64,000 nucleotides of DNA from Pseudomonas benzenivorans (GCF_900100495.1 NZ_FNCT01000015.1:1-64000); one strand, 5' to 3'. Counted from the first letter of the stretch, positions 33,501-42,197 are shown. Translations and numbers: made by a program. The notes: a model not told the origin generated them from the sequence alone.

Positions 33501-35209
33501 TCTGCGACCTCGACCTGCCGCTGCTGCTGACCCAGCCGGAGCTGCAGGCTCATCCGCGCTGGCATGGGCTCTGCGCCGAAAGCGCGCAACAACCACCGCT
33601 GTGTGGCTGGCTGGCGGTGCCGTTGAAGAACCAGGCCGGCGACAAGCTGGGGCTGTTACAGCTATCGGACAAGTACCAGGGCGAGTTCGACCGGGATGAC
33701 CTGGCCGTCGCCCAGCAGTTCGCCCAGATGGCCGTCGCCGTGCTGGAAAAAAACCGCCTGATGCATGCGGTGATGGCCGGCGAACAGCGCCTGAAAGCAC
33801 AGCTGGGCTTTACCTCGGCCATCACCCAGAGCACCGCGGAAGGACTGCTGGCCGTCGGCAGCCAAGGCTTGCTGACCTTCGTCAATCCGGCCGCCGCCAG
33901 GCTGATCGGCCAACCGGCCGACGAACTGCTCGGCCAGCCCCTGGCCGAATGCCTGCCGCTGCCGCTCGGCGATTGGCCGCTGGACAGCGGCGAGCCGGAC
34001 GATCGGCACGGCGAGTTCCGCCTCCCCGGCGACGGGCTTGAGCCGCTCTACATGGCCTTCGACAGCGCCCCACTGCTCGACGGTAACGGGGCCAACGGCT
34101 GGGTGGTGGCCATCCGCGACATCAGTGCGCAGCGCCTGGCCGACCAGGCCATGCGCGAGCGCGACCAGTTCTTCACCCTGTCGCTGGAAATGTTCTGCAT
34201 GCTCGGCCTGGATGGCAACTTCCTGCAGGTCAACACGGCCTTCCTGGAGGTGCTCGGCTACCCGCTGGAGTGCCTGGTCGGCTGCCCCTACCTCGAGCTG
34301 ATCCATCCGGAGGATCGGCCGCTACTGGTCGAGAAACTCCGCCAGCTGCTCGCCGGCGAAGCGCTGCTGGACCTCGAACTGCGGGTGCTGGACGCCCAGG
34401 GCGAACCGCACTGGCTACAACTGAGCGCGGCCCTGGGCGATGACCGGGTGATCTACTGCGCGGCCCGCGACATCAGCGCGCGCAAGGCGGCCGAACAGGC
34501 GCTGCAGGACAGCCTGCGCGAACTGGAGCGCAGCAACCGCGAGCTGCAGGAGTTCGCCTTCGTCGCCTCCCATGACCTGCAAGAGCCGCTGCGCAAGATC
34601 CAGGCCTTCGCCGAACGCCTGCAGGCTCGCGCCGGCGACCTCGACGAGGAAGGCCAGGACTACCTGCAGCGCATGAGTTCCGCCGCCGGACGCATGCAGG
34701 CGCTGATTCGCGACCTGCTGGCCTACTCGCGGGTCACCAGCCGTGGCCAGCCGTTCCAGCGCCTGAGCCTGGAGCAGTTGCTCGACGAGGTGCTGCAAGA
34801 CCTGGAAACCACGCGGGAAAGCAGTGGCGCGCAGGTCGTGCGTGAAGCCTTGCCGGAACTCGACGGCGACCCCACGCAGATGCGCCAACTGCTGCAGAAC
34901 CTGCTGAGCAACGCGATCAAGTTCCACCGCGAGGGTGAGCCGGCACGCATTCGCGTCTATGCTGAACGGCAGGAACCTGACGAATGGATACTCTGCGTGG
35001 CCGATCAGGGCATCGGCTTCGACGAAAAATACCTGGACCGCATCTTCAACCCCTTCCAGCGTCTGCACGGGCGCCAGGCCTATCCGGGAACGGGAATCGG
35101 CCTGGCCATCGTGAAGAAAATCGTCGAGCGTCACGGCGCGCGCATTACCGCCAGTAGCCGCCCCGGCGCGGGCAGCACATTCCGCATCACCTTCAAGATG
35201 CCTGTATAG
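30533..35209 (+). CDS. Giant multi-PAS/GAF membrane histidine kinase
   Basis: 1558 residues. About seven N-terminal helices (residues 8-220), an extracytoplasmic sensor region (about 225-435) and an eighth helix (about 440-465) precede a cytoplasmic chain: PAS (about 495-610), GAF (625-780), PAS (785-905), GAF (920-1085), PAS (1095-1210), PAS (1215-1330), then HisKA with His1347 in ASHDLQEPLRK and HATPase. The HDLQEPLR kinase type is that of bacteriophytochrome-like kinases, though I see no PHY domain or bilin site. It overlaps the ATPase gene (ATGA). The likely partner is the Rcp1-like REC that follows. Confidence 0.9.
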   Translation: MSARLVAQQAYLYTVAFALLAIGGISLLGYLQLAQPSRHAVVLLPDAALAALLLGLCLLATLRGWRGLCLTAAGALLALCGYSLLHNLWAGDADQGASLLSGFLRMRSALALIHILLALAMLGSLQGPLGKGFSRAIGLGVVAFGLIEQLAQRLPILEATLLGFKPEATSIASLFALSLGTAILLLPSQRAESAQTLDTPSLAAGALAVLLTCLAWYLLNLQNAESQTRQSEQLLSQARISVERALEERLALIQRMAERWEVVGTQPSQELWQQEAGSYLRDVPDLQLLGLLDETLQPHRVQARRAEESRWLEEFLATPSQRERLRQLQREGLADISQVVQHQGGEAAMLIAVPLRLPGQPTWLLVAELNIPSMLAPLLDNRQNRFLLRLFEGERQVFGPPPGLTADARTPIGELQAQLPHGVEWRLSSYPGDPQLRYAAAYLPALVLLFGQVLSFFLMLSQRLARLAIERSDHLHQANHELESSLQRQAQLQALNQRIMQCSLDVLCSIDAEGRFSQVSPSSRAVFGYRPEEMIGRPYVDFVWPEDRAQAAAELQAIIAGHVNQTLRHCCRRQDGSSVYILWSAAWSASDRSLFAVAHDITPIVRNEAYAEDQRDILSMVSTDQPLERILTAICQMTEAQEPTALCVVMLVDEQQHNLYLGAGPSLPDGYGETLKHVSIGPTAGSCGTAVHQRRMVIAEDIASDPLWRDYRVALEYDLHACWSIPLISHKGEVLGSLAIYHRQPTSPDDEQLQLIATAGQLAAIAIARQHDRLRLQESEQRYRSLFTFNPNPVFSLDLSGRYLSMNQAGCELSGYAEEELLGNNFSMLVLGEEIARVRQYFQAARQGEPQHFEAKCRNRQGEELELEVTNLPIKVEGQIVGVFGIAKDISERNRMTRALREALQHSEHQAEMLRGLNDSAVAMSGILDSQALLSFMAERMRLLIGAHQARVSLVQDIGWAQSINAMSLSEKYRAWDKTVLDEDAFYRTICDLDLPLLLTQPELQAHPRWHGLCAESAQQPPLCGWLAVPLKNQAGDKLGLLQLSDKYQGEFDRDDLAVAQQFAQMAVAVLEKNRLMHAVMAGEQRLKAQLGFTSAITQSTAEGLLAVGSQGLLTFVNPAAARLIGQPADELLGQPLAECLPLPLGDWPLDSGEPDDRHGEFRLPGDGLEPLYMAFDSAPLLDGNGANGWVVAIRDISAQRLADQAMRERDQFFTLSLEMFCMLGLDGNFLQVNTAFLEVLGYPLECLVGCPYLELIHPEDRPLLVEKLRQLLAGEALLDLELRVLDAQGEPHWLQLSAALGDDRVIYCAARDISARKAAEQALQDSLRELERSNRELQEFAFVASHDLQEPLRKIQAFAERLQARAGDLDEEGQDYLQRMSSAAGRMQALIRDLLAYSRVTSRGQPFQRLSLEQLLDEVLQDLETTRESSGAQVVREALPELDGDPTQMRQLLQNLLSNAIKFHREGEPARIRVYAERQEPDEWILCVADQGIGFDEKYLDRIFNPFQRLHGRQAYPGTGIGLAIVKKIVERHGARITASSRPGAGSTFRITFKMPV

Positions 35210-35221
35210 GGACTTGCAGCC

Positions 35222-35680
35222 ATGCCAGACAAAACATCGGTGCACATCCTGGTTGCCGACGACGATCCCGACGATTGCCTGCTGACCCGCGAAGCCTTTC
35301 GCGAGAGCCGGCTGGCCAATGAAGTGCGCTTCGTACATAACGGCGAAGAGCTGCTGAATTACCTGCGGGGGGCCCCGCCCTTCGCCGACCGCCAGCGTTA
35401 TCCGCTACCCGGGCTGATCCTGCTGGACCTCAACATGCCGCTCAAGGATGGCCGCGAGACACTGGCCGAGATCAAGGCCGATCCTCGGCTGCGCAGCATT
35501 CCCGTGGTCATCCTGACCACCTCGGCCGAAGAGGAAGACATCCTGCGCAGCTACGCCAACGGGGTGAACTCGTTCATTACCAAGCCCGTCAGCTTCAGCG
35601 GCCTGCTCGACGTGGTGCAGGCGCTCGGCCACTACTGGCTGGATATCGTCGCGCTGCCTACGGAGCACAAGAGCCTATGA
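35222..35680 (+). CDS. Rcp1-like single-domain response regulator
   Basis: 152 residues, REC domain only. LVADDDPDDCLLTREAF and LLDLNMPLKDG, with an extended loop RGAPPFADRQRY, are typical of the Rcp1/CheY-like regulators that partner phytochrome-type kinases. It lies 12 bases after the giant kinase and overlaps the next gene by four bases, so it is probably the phosphate acceptor of that kinase. No output domain. Confidence 0.92.
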   Translation: MPDKTSVHILVADDDPDDCLLTREAFRESRLANEVRFVHNGEELLNYLRGAPPFADRQRYPLPGLILLDLNMPLKDGRETLAEIKADPRLRSIPVVILTTSAEEEDILRSYANGVNSFITKPVSFSGLLDVVQALGHYWLDIVALPTEHKSL

Positions 35681-38600
35681 ATCCTCTCGCCCCTACCCTG
35701 CGCCTGCTGTTGATCGAGGATGACGAAGACGACTACCTGATCACCCGCGAGCTGCTGCGCGAAGCCGGTGATCTGCACTGCGAGCTGGACTGGATCAGCG
35801 ACTTCCAGCAAGGACTGGAGGCGATCGAGCGGCAGCACTATGACCTGGTGCTGATCGACTACCTACTGGGTGCCGAATCCGGGCTGGACTTGATCGCCCA
35901 TGCCCAGAGCCGGAGAGTGCACACACCGATCATCCTGCTCACCGGCCAGGGCGACGATGAACTGGATGCCAATGCCATCGAGATGGGCGCCGCCGATTAC
36001 CTGGTCAAGGGCCAGATCGACAGCCGCCTGCTGGCGCGCAGCATTCGTTACGCCCTGGGGCGTGCCCAGGTCATCGAGGCACTGGCCAGCAGCGAGGCGC
36101 GCTACCGCCTGCTGTTCGACGCCAATCCCGAGCCGATGTATGTATTCCACAAGGACAGCCTGAAGTTCCTCGCGGTCAACCAGGCGGCGCTCGATCTGTA
36201 CGGCTATACGCGCGAAGAGCTGCTCGGCATGAGCATGTTGGACATCCGAGCCCCCGCTGAGCAACAACGCTTCCTCGAGTTTTTTGCGCACTTGCAACAA
36301 GGCAATCAACCACCTGAGGCGGGCATCTGGGTTAACCGCCACAAAAGCGGACGAGAGATCCTGGTGGAAGTGTTGGTGCATGACTTCGACTTCAATGGCT
36401 TGCCTGCGTGCCTGGCGCTGGCCGTAGACGTCACCGAAAAGCTCAAGACCAGCCTGGAGATCGAGCGTCGCAAGCAAGCGTTTCGCCAACTGCTCACCGA
36501 TAACCGCGACGCGGTGCTGGTGGTGGATAGCGAAGGCGCCATTCGCTATGCCAATCCGGCGGCAGAAGCCCTGCTCCAGGCCCCATTTGAGAGCCTGATG
36601 GAAGGCTGCATCGAGCTGCCGCAGGAACGGGACGGGCTGTGCGAGTGGAGCATTCCGCTGGCCGGCGGCGAACTCCTGCAGGTGGAAATCCAGTGCGCCC
36701 AGACCGAATGGGAAGGGCAGACCATGCGCCTGCTCTCGCTACGCGACATCAGCCAGCGCAAGGCCGCGGAAAAGCAGTTGCGCCTGCTGCAGCGCAGCCT
36801 GGAGGCCAGCTACAACGGTACCCTGGTCTGCGATGCGCAGGCCAAGGACTTGCCGATCATCTATGTCAACCCGGCCTTCGAACGCATAACCGGGTACAGC
36901 GCGGCGGAGACCATCGGCCGCAACTGCCGGTTTCTGCAAAAGCAGGAGAACGACCAGCCAGGCCTCACTGAAATTCGCCTCGGCCTGCAGCAGCAACGTG
37001 ACATCCATGTCGTTCTGCGCAACTTCCGCAAGGATGGTTCGCCGTTCTGGAACGATCTCTACATAGCCCCGGTTCCCGATGAACAGGGCCGGGTCAGCCA
37101 CTTCATCGGCGTCCTCAACGACATTTCCGAGCAGAAGCGCTATGAGTCCGAACTGGCCTACAACGCCAGCCACGATGTGCTCACCGGCCTGCCCAACCGG
37201 CCGCTGCTGGAGGACCGGCTCAGCCAGGGCTGCCAGATCAGCCAGCGTTACAAGCGCAGCCTGGCGGTGATGTTCATCGATCTGGATGGTTTCAAACCGA
37301 TCAACGACACCATGGGCCATAGCGTCGGAGACCAGTTGCTGGTCGAGGTTGCCCGCCGCATGAACCAACAGGTCCGCCCCGGCGATACCCTCGCACGCCT
37401 GAGCGGTGACGAATTCATCATCGTCCTGCCGGACCTGGCCCGCGAGGAGGACGTGCTGCTGGTGGCCGATCGGCTGATCGAGAATATCGCCCGCCCCTAC
37501 AAAATCTGCGACATCGAACTGCACCTCACCGCCAGCATCGGCATTACCCTCAGCGATGGCAGCATAGAGCCCCCCACGCTGTTGATTCAGCAGGCCGACC
37601 TGGCCATGTACAAGGCCAAGCAGCAGGGTCGCAACAACTACCAGTGGTATACCAAGGATCTCAATCAGAAGGTCAACGAGCGCGTCACCCTGCGTAACGA
37701 GTTGCAGAAAGCCATCGAGGCCGAGGCCTTCCAGCTCTACTACCAACCGCAGATCGACGGGCGCAGCGGTCGGGTGGTCGGCTACGAGGCGCTGCTGCGC
37801 TGGCAACATGCCGAGCAGGGTTTCATTCCACCGGCGCAGTTCGTGCCGGTGGCCGAGGACACCGGACAGATCATTCCGCTCAGCGAGTGGGTGCTGAAGA
37901 CCGCCTGCCGGCATGGCCGAGCGCTACTCGATCAGGGCTTCAACGCCGCGGTGGTGGCGGTGAATATTTCTCCGGTGCAGTTCCAACGCACCAATTTTGT
38001 CGAGAGTGTACGCACCACCCTCATGCAGACCCGTCTGCCGGCCGACCTGCTGGAGCTGGAGATCACCGAAACCGTATTACTGGATAACGCCGAACGAGCC
38101 GTCTACACCATGCATGCGTTGAAAGACCTCGGCGTGCGCATCGCCATCGACGACTTCGGCACCGGCTTCTCCAGCCTGAACTACCTCAAGCGCCTGCCGA
38201 TCGACAAGGTGAAGATCGACCGCTCCTTCGTCCAGGATGTGATCAGCGACCAGCATGATGCCGCGATCACCCAGGGCATCATTTCCATGGCCCATCACCT
38301 GAAACTCAAGGTGATCGCCGAAGGCGTGGAAACCGAGCCACAGTTTACCTTCCTGAAGAAGAGCCACTGCGACGAGTTCCAGGGCTACTACTTCGCCAAA
38401 CCCATGCCGCTAGCGCTGCTGGAAAAATTCCTTCGCGAACAGCAAGAGAAGCCCTACATGCAGCTGCCCGACCGCGCGGCGGACAGCGGCGCACAGACCC
38501 TGCTGCTGCTCGACGATGAAGAAAACATCCTGCGCGCCCTGGCCCGGGTACTGCGCCGCGACGGCTACCAGATCCTCATCGCCAACCATGCCCAGGACGC

Positions 38601-38910
38601 CTTTGCCCTGCTCGCCCAGCACGAGGTGCAGGTGATCCTCTCCGACCAGCGGATGCCGGAAATGAACGGCACCGAGTTCTTCAGCCGGGTCAAGGACCTC
38701 TACCCCGATACCATCCGCATCGTGCTGTCCGGCTATACCGACCTGAAGTCGGTGACCGACGCGATCAACCAGGGGGCGATCTACAAATTCCTCACCAAAC
38801 CCTGGGACGACGCGCAACTGCGGACCACCATCGCCCAGGCGTTCCAGCATCACAGCCTGGCCAAGCAGAAGGAGGACAGCGCGCTGCCGCAGGACGGTCA
38901 GACGTCATGA
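35677..38910 (+). CDS. REC-PAS-PAS-PAS-GGDEF-EAL-REC c-di-GMP signalling protein
   Basis: 1077 residues. An N-terminal REC (about 8-130) is followed by three PAS regions (about 140-255, 265-360, 370-490), GGDEF (about 500-655; signature LSGDEF near 575) and EAL (about 670-920; EALLRW near 702, NISPVQF, DDFGTGFSSL, EGVET). A second REC at the C-terminus (about 940-1065) is of the same KPWDD subtype as those in the 24623, 25969 and 28302 proteins. EAL motifs look intact, so phosphodiesterase activity is plausible; SGDEF is a tolerated cyclase variant. It ends the nine-gene operon. Two receiver domains of different types suggest input from both kinase classes. Confidence 0.93.
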   Translation: MNPLAPTLRLLLIEDDEDDYLITRELLREAGDLHCELDWISDFQQGLEAIERQHYDLVLIDYLLGAESGLDLIAHAQSRRVHTPIILLTGQGDDELDANAIEMGAADYLVKGQIDSRLLARSIRYALGRAQVIEALASSEARYRLLFDANPEPMYVFHKDSLKFLAVNQAALDLYGYTREELLGMSMLDIRAPAEQQRFLEFFAHLQQGNQPPEAGIWVNRHKSGREILVEVLVHDFDFNGLPACLALAVDVTEKLKTSLEIERRKQAFRQLLTDNRDAVLVVDSEGAIRYANPAAEALLQAPFESLMEGCIELPQERDGLCEWSIPLAGGELLQVEIQCAQTEWEGQTMRLLSLRDISQRKAAEKQLRLLQRSLEASYNGTLVCDAQAKDLPIIYVNPAFERITGYSAAETIGRNCRFLQKQENDQPGLTEIRLGLQQQRDIHVVLRNFRKDGSPFWNDLYIAPVPDEQGRVSHFIGVLNDISEQKRYESELAYNASHDVLTGLPNRPLLEDRLSQGCQISQRYKRSLAVMFIDLDGFKPINDTMGHSVGDQLLVEVARRMNQQVRPGDTLARLSGDEFIIVLPDLAREEDVLLVADRLIENIARPYKICDIELHLTASIGITLSDGSIEPPTLLIQQADLAMYKAKQQGRNNYQWYTKDLNQKVNERVTLRNELQKAIEAEAFQLYYQPQIDGRSGRVVGYEALLRWQHAEQGFIPPAQFVPVAEDTGQIIPLSEWVLKTACRHGRALLDQGFNAAVVAVNISPVQFQRTNFVESVRTTLMQTRLPADLLELEITETVLLDNAERAVYTMHALKDLGVRIAIDDFGTGFSSLNYLKRLPIDKVKIDRSFVQDVISDQHDAAITQGIISMAHHLKLKVIAEGVETEPQFTFLKKSHCDEFQGYYFAKPMPLALLEKFLREQQEKPYMQLPDRAADSGAQTLLLLDDEENILRALARVLRRDGYQILIANHAQDAFALLAQHEVQVILSDQRMPEMNGTEFFSRVKDLYPDTIRIVLSGYTDLKSVTDAINQGAIYKFLTKPWDDAQLRTTIAQAFQHHSLAKQKEDSALPQDGQTS

Positions 38911-38941
38911 GCCAGCCGCCAGCAAGCGCGGCGGCGTCGTA

Positions 38942-39658
38942 CTACTCGACCGGCAGCCTGAGCTGGCCGAGGCTCTGCAACACGCTGGCGCCGGTGAACA
39001 GCATGACGATCTGCTCCTCGGCCAGGGCGCGGATCACCGCCTGCCGCTCGGGCTGGCCGATGTAGTCCAGCGATAGCTGGAACAGGTTGCGGCTGATCAG
39101 ATTGGACACCTGCAACACCACCGCCGGCTCGACGATGCCGGGCAGCAGCTTGAATTCGACGATGTCCTCGGCCATGTCGGCGCCGAAGGCGTCCATCACC
39201 TCGCCCAGGGCCGCGCGCAGCACCAGCGAGGCGCCATGCAGCTCGCGCACGCCGAGGATGAAGGCCTCGGCGTTGGCGCCGACGAAGTCGAAGAACAGCT
39301 GCACCGTCTCGTGGCACACCCGGCGCCCGCGGCCAAGGTCGATGCCCAGCAACTTGGGCCGGTCCTCCTGGCTGGATTGCACCGCGCGCAGTGCGGCCTC
39401 ACGGCGCAGATCACGCAACGGCTGGCGCAACTGGGTGGCAATCTCGCGGATGACCGCCAGGCCGAGATCGTCGACGTCCTTGAAATGCCGGTAGAAGGTA
39501 TTCGGATTGAGCCCCGCCTCGCGCGCCAGCTCGCGCAGGCCCAGGCTGCTCAGGCTGCGGCTGGTCGAGGTGAGGCGCAAGGCGGCGTCCAGCAACAGGC
39601 GCTTGCCCGGCGCCTCGCCGCCCTTGCCCGACGGAGCTTCACCCGCTTCTGAATGCAT
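38942..39658 (-). CDS. TetR family transcriptional regulator
   Basis: 238 residues. The N-terminal helix-turn-helix (LGLRELAREAGLNPNTFYRHFKD, about residues 40-62) is of the FabR/DesT-like subgroup. The ligand domain is helical. It is divergent from the flavin monooxygenase gene at 39769, with two GTATACA-type operators between them, so it probably represses itself and the monooxygenase-SDR pair. ATG at 39658. Confidence 0.88.
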   Translation of the reverse strand: MHSEAGEAPSGKGGEAPGKRLLLDAALRLTSTSRSLSSLGLRELAREAGLNPNTFYRHFKDVDDLGLAVIREIATQLRQPLRDLRREAALRAVQSSQEDRPKLLGIDLGRGRRVCHETVQLFFDFVGANAEAFILGVRELHGASLVLRAALGEVMDAFGADMAEDIVEFKLLPGIVEPAVVLQVSNLISRNLFQLSLDYIGQPERQAVIRALAEEQIVMLFTGASVLQSLGQLRLPVE

Positions 39659-39702
39659 ATCCCTACCTTAGATTGGTTGGTGGTTGGCTTGCTTGTCGCT
39701 GA

Positions 39703-39718
39703 GTATACATTTGTCTAC
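39703..39718. promoter_or_regulatory. Candidate TetR operator 1
   Basis: GTATACATTTGTCTAC matches operator 2 at 13 of 16 positions. Its centre is 20 bp from that of operator 2, about two helical turns. Confidence 0.55.
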
Positions 39719-39722
39719 CTTG

Positions 39723-39738
39723 GTATACAGCTGTATAC
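39723..39738. promoter_or_regulatory. Candidate TetR operator 2 (perfect palindrome)
   Basis: GTATACAGCTGTATAC is a perfect 16-bp palindrome, about 30 bp before the monooxygenase start and in the only region shared by the divergent promoters. Confidence 0.65.
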
Positions 39739-39768
39739 GCCAGCAATAAATATAACAGGAGCTTGGCC

Positions 39769-41319
39769 ATGAATGCCTCCGTGTCACCCCTGGGTTCTGC
39801 CCGTCACTGCAAGATTGCCATCATCGGCAGCGGTTTCTCCGGCCTCGGCATGGCCATCCGCCTGAAGCAACGGGGCGAGCACGACTTCCTGCTGTTCGAG
39901 AAGGAAGCCGGCGTCGGCGGCACCTGGCGGGTGAACAATTATCCGGGCTGCGGCTGCGATGTGCAGTCGCACCTGTATTCCTTCTCCTTCGAGCAGAACC
40001 CGAACTGGACGCGCATGTTCGCCAAGCAGCCGGAGATCCAGGGCTATCTGCAAGGCTGCTGGGAAAAATACCGCCTGCAGCCGCACACCCTGCTGGGCTG
40101 CGAGATTTCCCGGCTGGCCTGGGATGAGCAGCAGGAGTTGTGGCACATCGAGGACCGCGCCGGCAACCGCTACAGTGCGCAGTTCGTGGTGTCCGGCATG
40201 GGTGCCCTGTCGACCCCGGCGATCCCCAGGCTGAATGGCCTGGAGAACTTCACCGGCAAGCTGTTCCACTCGCAGCAGTGGGACCACGACTACGACCTGA
40301 GCGGCAAGCGCGTGGCGGTGGTCGGCACCGGCGCCTCGGCCATCCAGTTCGTCCCGCAGATCCAGAAACAGGTCGCCCGACTCGATCTCTACCAACGCAC
40401 CGCACCGTGGATCATGCCCAAGCCGGACCGCGCCATCAGCCAGCGCGAACGTGAGCGCTTCAAGCGCTTCCCGCTGCTGCAGAAGCTCTGGCGCGGCGCC
40501 ATCTATGCCCTGCTGGAAAGCCGGGTGATCGGCTTCGCCATGCTGCCCAAGCTGATGAAGGTCGCGCAGAAGGTCGGCAAGTGGCACATCGCCAAGCAGA
40601 TCGAGGACCCGCTGCTGCGCGCCAAGGTCACCCCCGACTACACCATGGGTTGCAAACGCGTGCTGATCTCCAACGACTACTTCCCAGCGCTGACCCAGCC
40701 GAACGTCGAGCTGATCACCGACGGCATCCAGGAAATCCGCGCCACCAGCATCGTCACCGCCGACGGCCAGGAACGCGCGATCGACGCGATCATCTTCGGC
40801 ACCGGTTTCACCCCCAGCGACCCACTGCCGCGCGGCGTGGTCTTCGGCCGTGGCGGCGTCGACCTGCTCGACACCTGGCCGCAGGGCCCGGAAGCCTACA
40901 AGGGCACCCTGACCGCCGGTTTCCCCAACCTGTTCTTCCTGATGGGGCCAAACACCGGCCTCGGGCATAACTCGATGGTCTACATGATCGAGTCGCAGAT
41001 CCATTACGTGCTCGGCGCCCTCGACCTGCTCGGCCGGCAGCAGCTGCAAAGCCTGGAGGTCAAACGCGAGGCGCAGGACAGGTTCAACGGCAAGCTCCAG
41101 GGCAGCCTCGGCAACACCGTGTGGAATGCCGGCGGCTGCATGAGCTGGTACCTGCACCCGGTGAGCGGGCGCAACTGCACGGTCTGGCCCGGCTTCACCT
41201 GGCGCTTCCGCCTGCTGACGCGCAGCTTCGACCCGGCGGCCTATCACTTCAGCCGCCGCCATGCCGCGCACCCGGCGCAAAGCCATGCCGTCCAGTTGAC
41301 CCAGGAGATCGGCGCATGA
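39769..41319 (+). CDS. Flavin-containing monooxygenase, Baeyer-Villiger type
   Basis: 516 residues. The FAD-binding Rossmann motif GSGFSG is near residue 22. The Baeyer-Villiger fingerprint FTGKLFHSQQW (FxGxxxHxxxW) is near residue 160, followed by the NADPH motif GTGASA. It would oxidise a ketone or aldehyde to an ester with O2 and NADPH; the substrate is unknown. The ATG at 39769 follows AGGAG at seven bases. It overlaps the SDR gene by four bases (ATGA), suggesting an alcohol-to-ketone-to-ester route. Probably controlled by the divergent TetR. Confidence 0.9.
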   Translation: MNASVSPLGSARHCKIAIIGSGFSGLGMAIRLKQRGEHDFLLFEKEAGVGGTWRVNNYPGCGCDVQSHLYSFSFEQNPNWTRMFAKQPEIQGYLQGCWEKYRLQPHTLLGCEISRLAWDEQQELWHIEDRAGNRYSAQFVVSGMGALSTPAIPRLNGLENFTGKLFHSQQWDHDYDLSGKRVAVVGTGASAIQFVPQIQKQVARLDLYQRTAPWIMPKPDRAISQRERERFKRFPLLQKLWRGAIYALLESRVIGFAMLPKLMKVAQKVGKWHIAKQIEDPLLRAKVTPDYTMGCKRVLISNDYFPALTQPNVELITDGIQEIRATSIVTADGQERAIDAIIFGTGFTPSDPLPRGVVFGRGGVDLLDTWPQGPEAYKGTLTAGFPNLFFLMGPNTGLGHNSMVYMIESQIHYVLGALDLLGRQQLQSLEVKREAQDRFNGKLQGSLGNTVWNAGGCMSWYLHPVSGRNCTVWPGFTWRFRLLTRSFDPAAYHFSRRHAAHPAQSHAVQLTQEIGA

Positions 41320-42197
41320 AGTCGTTCGAAAACAAAGTCGCCGCCATCACCGGCGCCGGTTCCGGCATCGGCCGCGCCCTCGCCTACCACCTGGCGCGCC
41401 AGGGCTGCCACCTGGCACTGTCCGACGTCAATGCCGAAGGCCTGGCGCAGACTGCCGCCCAGGCACGCCAGCTCGGCGTGACCGTGAGCCAAGCCCTGGT
41501 CAACGTCGCCGAGCGCGACGCCGTGCACGCCTGGGCCGCGCAGGTGGTCGCCGAACACGGCCGGGTCAACGCGATCTTCAACAACGCCGGCGTCGCCCAC
41601 GGTGGCACCGTGGAAGGCAACGACTACGCCGACTACGAATGGATCATGGCCATCAACTTCTGGGGCGTGATGCACGGCACCAAAGCCTTCCTGCCGCACA
41701 TCAAAGCGTCGGGCAGCGGCCATATCGTCAACGTGTCGAGCGTCTTCGGCCTGTTCTCCCAGCCGGGCATGAGCGCCTACAACGCCAGCAAATTCGCCGT
41801 GCGCGGCTTCACCGAGTCGCTGCGCCAGGAACTGGACCTGCAAGGTTGCGGTGTATCCGCCAGTTGCGTGCACCCCGGCGGGATCAAGACCAACATCGCC
41901 AAGACTGCGCGGATGAACGACAGCCTGCGCAACGTCACCGGCCAGGATGCCGACCAGGCGCGCCAGCAGTTCAACGACCAGCTGCTGCGCACCACCCCGG
42001 AGAAAGCCGCCCAGGTGATCATCAACGGCGTGCTGGCGAACAAGCGGCGCATCCTCATCGGCGCGGACGCCCATGCCCTGGACGGCATGCAGCGCCTGTT
42101 GCCGGCGCTCTACCAGCGCCTGGTGACCGCCTCCATGCGCCTGGCCGCACGCTTCGCGCCCAAGGCCGCAGGCAAGGCGCAGGCCGCCGCGGAGTAA
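41316..42197 (+). CDS. Short-chain dehydrogenase/reductase
   Basis: 293 residues. The cofactor motif is TGAGSGIG (near residue 12), with NNAG near 90, catalytic Ser in VNVSSVFG, and YNASK near residue 155. A 45-residue C-terminal extension is helical and Ala-rich. Start codon ATGA-overlaps the monooxygenase stop, so the two are co-translated. It likely interconverts an alcohol and the ketone used by the monooxygenase (inference). Confidence 0.9.
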   Translation: MKSFENKVAAITGAGSGIGRALAYHLARQGCHLALSDVNAEGLAQTAAQARQLGVTVSQALVNVAERDAVHAWAAQVVAEHGRVNAIFNNAGVAHGGTVEGNDYADYEWIMAINFWGVMHGTKAFLPHIKASGSGHIVNVSSVFGLFSQPGMSAYNASKFAVRGFTESLRQELDLQGCGVSASCVHPGGIKTNIAKTARMNDSLRNVTGQDADQARQQFNDQLLRTTPEKAAQVIINGVLANKRRILIGADAHALDGMQRLLPALYQRLVTASMRLAARFAPKAAGKAQAAAE

